Of a DNA stretch of 64,000 nt, positions 58,568-64,000 are shown one piece after another. Where the stretch lies: assembly GCF_049650445.1 (NCBI RefSeq), contig NZ_JBASAD010000022.1:37117-101116 (forward strand), given 5' to 3'. Position 1 is the stretch's first letter. The number at the start of each line of letters is the position of its first letter. The position numbers and the translations under genes are program-made. The DNA comes from Castellaniella sp049650445. Lineage in GTDB: Bacteria > Pseudomonadota > Gammaproteobacteria > Burkholderiales > Burkholderiaceae_B. The notes beneath the pieces are model-generated. The model had not been told where the DNA came from. It saw only the letters and a program-made list of their open reading frames with translations, and searched no databases.

Positions 58568-58680
58568 GCGTCTGGGTGCCAGGCGCCGCGCAGTTTTAGC
58601 GTCAAAAGTTGGTGACTCATAGCTGCTGGGTTGTGTTTTCCCAGTCGGCAGGCCCGCGCACCGGGTGCCATGGAGCAGAC

Positions 58681-58740
58681 ATGCGCGACGACGTCATTTT
58701 GATGGCCGCGATCATCTTGGTCTGGATGATCTTCTACTAA
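58681..58740 (+). CDS. 19-aa hydrophobic peptide
   Basis: MRDDVILMAAIILVWMIFY followed by TAA. GGAG lies 6 nt before the ATG and a strong UUCG-loop terminator follows 7 nt after the stop, so this is a complete minimal gene. Composition resembles type I toxin or small membrane regulator peptides. Function unknown. Confidence 0.55.
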   Translation: MRDDVILMAAIILVWMIFY

Positions 58741-58747
58741 CTCCACC

Positions 58748-58771
58748 GCCGCCCTTCGGGGCGGCTTTTTT
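58748..58771 (+). terminator. Intrinsic terminator with UUCG tetraloop
   Basis: GCCGCCC-ttcg-GGGCGGC followed by TTTTTT, directly after the 19-aa frame. Confidence 0.9.
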
Positions 58772-58813
58772 GTGGGCGCTTGGTATTGGTGAGGCCTGCT
58801 GCGCCCTACAAAT

Positions 58814-58863
58814 CTTAGTTGCCTAACTTTTTACTTGACTTTGTTTTCTTAGTTGTCTAAGAT
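58814..58863 (+). promoter_or_regulatory. Rightward early promoter under repressor operators
   Basis: TTGACT (58835-58840), 17-nt spacer, TAAGAT (58858-58863). Operator-like CTTAGTTGTCTAAG (58848-58861) covers spacer and -10, and CTTAGTTGCCTAAC (58814-58827) lies upstream. Both match the immunity-region operator CTTAGTTGACTAAG, so the CI-type repressor should silence this promoter in the lysogen. Confidence 0.82.
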
Positions 58864-58869
58864 TCATTC

Positions 58870-59199
58870 ATCGCATCCCCAAGCCTAGGCCCCAGGGCCA
58901 GTAACAGGGATGCAGCAGTACAGAAACAAGCGCAAGCCCATGCGAGAGCGGCAGTACCCAGAACACCGGATCTGAACCGCTGGAGTCGAAAGAGGAATGC
59001 CTGGTCCAGGCTGCAACTGGACTGACGCTATGAAGGGGTAGTAAGCGGAGAGCCCCAGAGCCGACAGAGCCGCGTGACATCGAGCGAACAGGAGCCGTCT
59101 GGGGCTCGATGTCCGGAGTTATCCGAAGCCGCATTCAACCGAGTGCGGCGCCGAATGACACCCAGCCCCGGCCACCGGGGCAGCACCGGAGAAACGAAC
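58870..59199 (+). ncRNA. Untranslated leader of the rightward early operon with bistable structure
   Basis: About 330 nt lie between promoter and first gene without a convincing protein gene (a 21-codon frame at 58910 is the only candidate). Two exact 10-bp stems exclude each other: GAGCCCCAGA (59050-59059) with TCTGGGGCTC (59098-59107), and GACATCGAGC (59076-59085) with GCTCGATGTC (59104-59113); they share GCTC at 59104-59107. This suggests a regulatory leader, antitermination site or riboswitch-like switch. Confidence 0.5.
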
Positions 59200-59400
59200 A
59201 TGATCGCTCACGCAGAACACCAAGGACGGATTTTCGTCTTCTCCACCGCAGAGCACCGCGACGCCTGGACGGCTGCACTGCCTCGCTCTCAACGCATCAC
59301 CCCAGGAACGACCGACGACCATATCAAGGGATTTTTGCTGGACCAGCGCAAACCAACAGACGTCGAGCAATCGGAAGGCATTGTTTACGTGTGGGAATAA
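59200..59400 (+). CDS. Phage hypothetical protein, 66 aa
   Basis: Starts MIAHAEHQGRIFVFSTAEHR and ends with GIVYVWE. GGAG lies 9 nt upstream. First gene of the rightward early operon; family not recognised. Confidence 0.62.
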   Translation: MIAHAEHQGRIFVFSTAEHRDAWTAALPRSQRITPGTTDDHIKGFLLDQRKPTDVEQSEGIVYVWE

Positions 59401-59454
59401 CAGCCCCGGCCCCTGCCGCGAGACAGGGGGCTTCCTGATGACAAGGAGATAGAC

Positions 59455-59691
59455 ATGGAAATCACCGCCTTTCTCACGACCGACGAAGCGCATGCTCTCG
59501 GTCGGAAGTACGCCCAGGCTGGCCTGAAGCTGACACCGCACGACTGCAAGCCGATTGATGACGCGATCTTCGAGCAAATCAGCGGCTTGACCGGCACGGC
59601 CCGCTGCAAGGCTTACAACGCCCTGCGCGGCGCCTTCAATCACGGCTGGAATCAGGCCTACGCGGCACAGGAACCCAATCATGACCACTGA
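59455..59691 (+). CDS. Phage hypothetical protein, 78 aa
   Basis: Starts MEITAFLTTDEAHALGRKYA, helical, with an ARCKAYNALRGAFNHGWNQAY segment. AAGGAGAT lies 6 nt upstream of the start. Overlaps the next gene by 11 nt. Confidence 0.65.
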   Translation: MEITAFLTTDEAHALGRKYAQAGLKLTPHDCKPIDDAIFEQISGLTGTARCKAYNALRGAFNHGWNQAYAAQEPNHDH

Positions 59692-59905
59692 AACGAATAT
59701 CGGCGATGTCGTCCAGCTTTCCCCGGACGCTGGCGCCTTCGCGGCCTGTTTTATGGTCGTGACTGAGCCGAAACCCTGGGGCGCCCAGGGATATGTCCGG
59801 GTGCCTGGCGGCGGTGACGCCTACTTCCGCGCCAAGCACGAATACATGACGCACATCGGCCGTGCCGAGTGGATACGATCCGATGAAACCGAGGGCCAGC
59901 CATGA
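59681..59905 (+). CDS. Phage hypothetical protein, 74 aa
   Basis: Starts MTTETNIGDVVQLSPDAGAF; a small beta-barrel-like pattern (GDVVQL, ACFMVVTEPKPWGAQGYVRV) seen in phage early proteins of unknown role. Overlaps the next gene by 4 nt. Confidence 0.62.
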   Translation: MTTETNIGDVVQLSPDAGAFAACFMVVTEPKPWGAQGYVRVPGGGDAYFRAKHEYMTHIGRAEWIRSDETEGQP

Positions 59906-60207
59906 CCAAGGTAACGATGCCGCCCGTGTCCGTGGCTGTCGAGTCAGACTTTGATCTGCGATGGGTTGGCTCTGATCCCCTAGCGCAACTGGTGGCGCGA
60001 ACCGGTGCCAGGGTAGGAAGCGTATTCATCACCACCGAACAGGCCGAAGCCTACGCCGCCGCCAGAGTGCGGGAGGCGCTGGAAGAGGCGGAGGCCGCAA
60101 TTACGGATCTGCTGAGCAAACAATCATCCGTGCGGGCTGCTGACGCAATCGCCGCCATCCGCGCCCTACTCCCCTCAACGCCTGCACGACCGGAATCTGA
60201 GCAGTAG
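59902..60207 (+). CDS. Phage hypothetical protein, 101 aa
   Basis: Starts MTKVTMPPVSVAVESDFDLR and has an alanine/glutamate helix EAYAAARVREALEEAEAAI with a second helix AADAIAAIRALLP. Role unknown. Confidence 0.62.
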   Translation: MTKVTMPPVSVAVESDFDLRWVGSDPLAQLVARTGARVGSVFITTEQAEAYAAARVREALEEAEAAITDLLSKQSSVRAADAIAAIRALLPSTPARPESEQ

Positions 60208-60284
60208 CCGGGTCCAGGCCGCACCCGGTTGGGTCAAGTCGGGGTCATCGCACAGGCTGACGAACTGGCCGCCAGAAATTAACC

Positions 60285-60443
60285 CTAGCGGTGGCGCTTG
60301 CCGGGGTTTTTCTTGTGGTGGATATGCGGGCCCCGCTCTTTACTCACATGCTTGCCGCTGCGAGTGCTAAGGCTCACGCCTTTGGGAGCGACGGGACGGG
60401 GAGTGCGCTTACGATCGGCTTCAGTAACGATTTTGTTGCCCAT
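60285..60443 (-). CDS. Small basic minus-strand protein, 52 aa
   Basis: Starts MGNKIVTEADRKRTPRPVAP and ends HIHHKKNPGKRHR. Very basic. A GAGAGA precedes the ATG at 60443. It runs opposite to the early operon; small basic proteins of this kind are rarely noticed. Confidence 0.45.
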   Translation of the reverse strand: MGNKIVTEADRKRTPRPVAPKGVSLSTRSGKHVSKERGPHIHHKKNPGKRHR

Positions 60444-60847
60444 GGAAGTCTCTCTAAAGTTTAGGTAAATCCTGTCATTGTCACACATTTGCACTCAAAC
60501 GCCAGCATGTAGGCGCACATGCCCATGCCCGGCACGGTGAAAGCCGGAATCGAAGCGGATGCCTAATCTGCAGCGCAACAGCGCGAGCCGCCGGGGGCAG
60601 CTTCGCGTATGGGGCCCACGATACGGCCCCACCCCCCACTATCAGACCTTCCGCATGCGGCACGGCGGGCTCGGCCCTATCAGCCAGCCGATCTCAATCA
60701 CACGCTCGAGTACGCACCCCGGAGATTCGCCGGCGTCGTGCCGCATGCCGAGGGCCTGAACTCCTGAACCCGCCAATACCGCCCGTGTGCACGCGGTCGT
60801 GACGACTGGGAACGCAAGCAGACCCTCGACCTTTTTTGGAGACTGAC
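60444..60847. other. Stretch without a supported gene
   Basis: A 66-codon plus-strand frame at 60559 has no ribosome binding site and an uneven, arginine/proline/serine-rich composition, so I do not call it. No promoter or terminator stands out. The composition is as GC-rich as the neighbours. Confidence 0.5.
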
Positions 60848-61075
60848 ATGAGCGCAGTGGATTCGCTTTTCATGTGGCTGGCGGCTGTCTCATTTGCTGC
60901 CGCTGGCGACGCGCTGTGGGTGAGCAGGATCCGCCCTGCCCTGGCGCCCCGCTTCGGCTGGCGCGACCTGGACCCCGACGAATTGATCCCGGCGAAGGCC
61001 TGGATCGGCGCCCTGGCTGTGTTGGCCCTGTTTTTCATCATCGTGCCGTTCGTCGGCGCGGCTGCGGGGTACTGA
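60848..61075 (+). CDS. Small membrane protein, 75 aa
   Basis: Starts MSAVDSLFMWLAAVSFAAAG; two membrane helices (about 4-22 and 52-74) with a polar link. GGAG lies 6 nt upstream of 60848. Ends 1 bp before the next start. Confidence 0.65.
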   Translation: MSAVDSLFMWLAAVSFAAAGDALWVSRIRPALAPRFGWRDLDPDELIPAKAWIGALAVLALFFIIVPFVGAAAGY

Positions 61076-61076
61076 C

Positions 61077-61379
61077 ATGATCCTCGACACCCACATCCAG
61101 GGCATCCCCTGCCGCGTCCGGCTGACATATCACCGCAAAGAGGATTCGCCGGTTCTGAACGGACCGATGGACTGGGCAGACCCAGGATCGCCCGAGGAAG
61201 TCGATTTTGCAGTGCTGGACATGCAGGACAAACCCGCACCGCACATCGAGCGCGAGATGCTGCCCGAGGACCGGGCGGCAATCGAACAGGAATTGATCGC
61301 AGCGATTCACGCCGAGGCTGAACAAGTCCGGGCAGATGCTGCGGAGCTGGCATTTAACGAATGGGGAGCGTACGCATGA
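61077..61379 (+). CDS. Phage hypothetical protein, 100 aa
   Basis: Starts MILDTHIQGIPCRVRLTYHR; beta-rich N-half, then a glutamate/alanine helix (EDRAAIEQELIAAIHAEAEQ). Small proteins of this kind sit before recombination genes in beta-proteobacterial phages. Overlaps the next gene by 4 nt. Confidence 0.68.
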   Translation: MILDTHIQGIPCRVRLTYHRKEDSPVLNGPMDWADPGSPEEVDFAVLDMQDKPAPHIEREMLPEDRAAIEQELIAAIHAEAEQVRADAAELAFNEWGAYA

Positions 61380-62455
61380 GCGAAGTCGCTGAAGCTGAAA
61401 GCACTGAACTTGTCACCCTGCCGGCGCGTGAAGTCGCCCTGCAGGTCTACAGCACCGCCGGCGGACTTGATCCGCTGATCGAAGAAATCCGCAACAAGGT
61501 CTCGGGCGTGGTCTACGACATGACCACAGCCAAGGGCCGCGCCGAATGCGCGTCCGACGCATTCAAGGTCGCCAAATCCAAGACGGCCATCGAGAAATTG
61601 GGCAAGGCTCTGTCTGCAGAATACAAGGAAATCCCGAAGAAGATCGACGCGGAGCGGCGTCGGGCCTTTGATGCGCTGGAGGCCTTGCAGGCCCAGGTGC
61701 GCCAGCCGCTGACGGAATGGGAGGAAGCGGAAGAGGCGCGTGTGCAGCGACACCGGGGCGCACTGGCTGGCATTGAAACGCTGCTCACGAACTGCGGCGA
61801 GACGTCGGAGGCTCTGCGAAACGCCCTGAAATTTGCGGAAATGGTCGAGATCGGCCCCGAGTGGGAGGAATTTGAGACCGAGGCGCACCGTGCCAAGGCG
61901 AGGGCCATCGAAACCCTGACCGCCGCCCTGGCTGCCCGCGAGAAGTATGAGGCCGAGCAAGCCGAGCTCGCCCGCCTGCGCGCCGAAGCTGAGGCCCGGC
62001 GCATTCAGGACGAAAAGGACCGCATCGCCCGCGAGGCAGCGGAAGCCGCGACCAAGGCAGCAGAAGCCAAAGCCCAGGCCGAGCGCGAAGCAGCCGCCCG
62101 GCGCGAAGCCCAGGCCAAGGCCGCAGCAGAACAGGCCGAACGCGAACGCCTGGAAGCCATCGAGCGCCAGAAGCAAGCCGAGGCCCGCGCCGAAGCTGAA
62201 AAACTGGCCGCCGAGCAGCGCGCCAAGGATGCTGCCGAAGCTGCCCGGCTGGCAGAGATCCAGCGCCAGGCTGACGAAGCCGCCCGCATCGAAGCCGAAC
62301 AGAAGGCTCGCGAAGCCGACCGGGCACACAAGGCCAAGACCAACAATGCCGCCGTCGCCGCCTTGGTGGCCGGGGGACTGACCGCTGAGGCCGCAAAGCT
62401 GGCCGTGACTCTGATTGCTCAGGGCAAGGTGCCGGCAGTGCGGATCAACTATTAG
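61376..62455 (+). CDS. Long coiled-coil protein upstream of ERF
   Basis: The 359-aa protein starts MSEVAEAESTELVTLPAREV. Its N-half is helical (IEEIRNKVSGVVYDMTTAKGR is DUF1351-like) and residues about 175-325 are an almost unbroken A/E/R/K coiled coil. The C-terminus (NAAVAALVAGGLTAEAAKLAVT) is a short domain with ALIxxGKIPxV-like ending. It is coupled to the preceding gene (ATGA) and sits 8 bp before the annealing protein, suggesting a role in recombination. Confidence 0.72.
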   Translation: MSEVAEAESTELVTLPAREVALQVYSTAGGLDPLIEEIRNKVSGVVYDMTTAKGRAECASDAFKVAKSKTAIEKLGKALSAEYKEIPKKIDAERRRAFDALEALQAQVRQPLTEWEEAEEARVQRHRGALAGIETLLTNCGETSEALRNALKFAEMVEIGPEWEEFETEAHRAKARAIETLTAALAAREKYEAEQAELARLRAEAEARRIQDEKDRIAREAAEAATKAAEAKAQAEREAAARREAQAKAAAEQAERERLEAIERQKQAEARAEAEKLAAEQRAKDAAEAARLAEIQRQADEAARIEAEQKAREADRAHKAKTNNAAVAALVAGGLTAEAAKLAVTLIAQGKVPAVRINY

Positions 62456-62463
62456 AGGGAATC

Positions 62464-63072
62464 ATGAGCGCAATTCACTCTGCAATGCTGGCCATCATGA
62501 CAGACGTTGCCAAGGAAGGCATCAGCAAGTCCATGTACAACAAGGACCAGAAGTTCAACTACCGCGGCATCGATGCGGCCATGAACACAATGGCCGGAAT
62601 CCTGATCCGCCACAAAGTCCTGATTCTTCCCGCCTACAGCGACGTCCAGGACAAGGACAAGCCCACCAAGAGCGGCGGCTCCATGGAATACGTGAAGGTC
62701 AAAGGCCAGTTCACGTTCCTGAGCGTCGAGGACGGAAGCTCGGTTACGACCGTGTTTTTCGGAGAGGGTTGTGACGTGTCGGATAAGTCCACAACGAAGG
62801 CCCAGAGCGTGGCGTTTCGCACGGCTCTGTTTCAGACCTTCGTCATCCCGACGATGGCGATCGACCCGGAAGCGGATGATGGCCATGAAGAAGCTGTATC
62901 GCCCGAAACGCAGGCCCTGTTGGACGAGGCCCAAGCCGCAGCCGAAACCGGCATGACCGCCTACAAGGCGTTCTGGGAGCGGATCACGAAAGAGCAGCGC
63001 ACGGCAATCGGCGCTGAACATGAGGCGTTCAAAAAGATCGCCGCCATGGCCGATGAGCAGGTGCCGGCATGA
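62464..63072 (+). CDS. ERF family single-strand annealing protein
   Basis: The 202-aa protein has the ERF core FNYRGIDAAMNTMAGILIRHKVLILP, the strand EYVKVKGQFTFLSVEDGS and SVAFRTALFQTFVIPT. P22 Erf-like proteins anneal ssDNA in phage recombination. The C-terminal part is a helical tail. Its gene overlaps the exonuclease start by 4 nt, forming a two-component system. Confidence 0.9.
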   Translation: MSAIHSAMLAIMTDVAKEGISKSMYNKDQKFNYRGIDAAMNTMAGILIRHKVLILPAYSDVQDKDKPTKSGGSMEYVKVKGQFTFLSVEDGSSVTTVFFGEGCDVSDKSTTKAQSVAFRTALFQTFVIPTMAIDPEADDGHEEAVSPETQALLDEAQAAAETGMTAYKAFWERITKEQRTAIGAEHEAFKKIAAMADEQVPA

Positions 63073-63839
63073 TCGTCTACGACGCCCCCCAGGGGTCATC
63101 CGAATGGCTGGCCTGCCGCGCTGGCGTCATTACCGCCAGCATGTTTTCTACAGTGCGCGCCAAGGTCAACGGCCTGGACGCCAAGCAAGCCTTGTATGTC
63201 GATGCGATCCTGGCTGGCAGGACTGAGGCTCATGCCCGCGAGATTGCGGGCTACAAGGCCGCCCCAAAGGCTGATGTGGTCGACCGAGCGATTGCCGGAG
63301 AGCGAGTGGGCGAATGGTCGGACGCCGCCAAAAACTACGCCTTCCGGCTGGCCGTCGAGCGCATCGCTGGCGAACCGCTGGACGAGGGTTTTCAGACCTG
63401 GACAATGCGCCGTGGTCATGAGATGGAGCCAGAGGCCCGCCGGGAATTCGAAGCCCAAAGCGGGCTGATCATCGAGCCTGCCGGGTTTGTCACCACGGAC
63501 GACGGGGCCTTTGGCGCCAGCGCGGATGGATTTGAAGGCAAAAGGGCTGGGGCCGAATTCAAGTGCTTCATTGCCCCGGAAAAGCTGCGTGCCTTCTGGT
63601 TTGACAACGACGCGGCCAGCGTCACGGATCAAGTGCAGGGCGGCGCGTGGATCACTGGGCGCGGGCGCTGGCATTTCGGCTTGTACTGCCCCGCCCTGGC
63701 GCCCGTCGGAAAACAACTTTGGATGCGCACCTACGAGCGCGACGACGACTACATCGAAGCCATGGAACTCGATCTGATCGAGTTCAAGGGCCTGGTCGAC
63801 GAATACGAACGCAGGCTGCGCATGAAAGAAGCCGCGTAG
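63069..63839 (+). CDS. YqaJ/lambda exonuclease-type nuclease
   Basis: The 256-aa protein shows the lambda-Exo/YqaJ plan: SSEWLACRAGVITASMF, GHEMEPEARREFE, a catalytic site with D153 (GASADGFEG) and E163/K165 (GAEFKC), and DQVQGGAWITGRGRWHFGL. It should degrade 5' strands and hand ssDNA to the ERF protein encoded just upstream. Confidence 0.92.
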   Translation: MIVYDAPQGSSEWLACRAGVITASMFSTVRAKVNGLDAKQALYVDAILAGRTEAHAREIAGYKAAPKADVVDRAIAGERVGEWSDAAKNYAFRLAVERIAGEPLDEGFQTWTMRRGHEMEPEARREFEAQSGLIIEPAGFVTTDDGAFGASADGFEGKRAGAEFKCFIAPEKLRAFWFDNDAASVTDQVQGGAWITGRGRWHFGLYCPALAPVGKQLWMRTYERDDDYIEAMELDLIEFKGLVDEYERRLRMKEAA

Positions 63840-63873
63840 CGCAGAGAGCATCAGCCTCATGGAGGGCAAGCCC

Positions 63874-64000
63874 ATGTCTCAAGCAATCGCCCAACTCGTG
63901 ACACTGACACTCAACCCGCAGATCGCCCGCCGCATCCGCCGCACGAAGTTCAGGCCGCCCAAGCCGCCGCGCGTGAAACCGGAGCCCAAGCCAAAGCGCC
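63874..64000 (+). CDS. Small basic protein, 3' end outside window
   Basis: Starts MSQAIAQLVTLTLNPQIARR, then a proline/lysine/arginine-rich stretch running off the end. GGAGG lies 9 nt upstream of 63874; an in-frame ATG at 63859 precedes that site and is less likely. Next gene of the recombination operon. Confidence 0.55.
   Translation, partial: MSQAIAQLVTLTLNPQIARRIRRTKFRPPKPPRVKPEPKPKR

Larger units (their letters stand above)
17394..64000. mobile_element. Prophage (contractile-tailed, lambda-like regulatory layout), right end beyond window
   Basis: From the tRNA-Met onward nearly all genes are phage-type: lysis, tail fibre, baseplate, sheath/tube, head, portal, terminase, replication, immunity and recombination. 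Late and leftward early genes are on the minus strand; repressor and recombination genes are on the plus strand. The left boundary is placed right after the tRNA; the right boundary and integrase are not in the window. Tail sheath plus baseplate J and gpV-like spike genes indicate a contractile tail. Confidence 0.92.

Noticed and set aside
58552..58746. 64-codon minus-strand frame over the 19-aa peptide gene
   Set aside because: No ribosome binding site, and it runs through two strong plus-strand terminators; the plus-strand reading is better supported.
60559..60759. 66-codon plus-strand frame
   Set aside because: No ribosome binding site, uneven composition and a stretch (GPRYGPTPHYQT...) that does not resemble phage early proteins; left as unassigned.

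Overview
The window joins about 17 kb of chromosome from a GC-rich beta-proteobacterium to about 46.6 kb of a prophage whose right end lies outside the window. The gene set and protein sequences suggest Burkholderiales, probably Alcaligenaceae (Bordetella/Achromobacter-like). That assignment rests on general resemblance and no database search was run.

Chromosome (1-17393). The order is the C-terminal part of a CocE/NonD hydrolase, a small unknown gene, tRNA-Leu(CAG), RNase R (rnr), RlmB, a cystathionine gamma-synthase family enzyme, HU (hupB), a KefB/KefC-type antiporter, tRNA-Val(TAC), the selenouridine pair mnmH-selD, a HerA-like DUF853 ATPase, 3-methyladenine glycosylase I (tag), a DUF3293 protein, a membrane-anchored FMN glutamate synthase-family protein, a diguanylate cyclase and tRNA-Met(CAT) with its own promoter.

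Prophage (about 17394 to beyond 64000). The layout is lambda-like but mirrored. A divergent immunity region at 52.5-53.5 kb holds a Cro-like protein, an S24-type CI repressor and shared operators. Leftward early genes run down the minus strand: CII, NinB, DUF1364, DUF1376 replication initiator, replication protein P-like, DUF1064 nuclease and a Q-like antiterminator. They are followed by a phage-borne initiator tRNA and the late genes: terminase, portal, P22-type coat, contractile tail (sheath, tube, tape measure, baseplate, spike), tail fibre and a lysis cassette with nested Rz/Rz1. Rightward early genes from 58.8 kb carry ERF annealing protein and a YqaJ/lambda-exonuclease. They sit behind a promoter covered by the same operator sequence as the immunity region. 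No phage integrase is visible. By analogy with lambda it should lie just right of the window.

The most interesting locus is 19.3-22.6 kb. A tyrosine recombinase resembling shufflon Rci lies next to a tail-fibre gene whose C-terminal end faces two tandem, oppositely oriented, promoterless alternative C-termini. All three share a short sequence (CTGCGAAT and flanks) in the same reading frame and end in a related motif. This looks like an invertible tail-fibre shufflon for host-range switching.

Accessory cargo includes a beta-protein/sce7726 module (54.0-56.2 kb), a DUF4747 plus membrane-protein pair (44.2-45.7 kb), a lone AT-richer gene inside the tail operon (27.9 kb), a signal-peptide OB-fold protein (28.7 kb), a membrane-anchored nonspecific nuclease (56.3 kb), a KilA-N protein (57.7 kb) and several very small membrane peptides.
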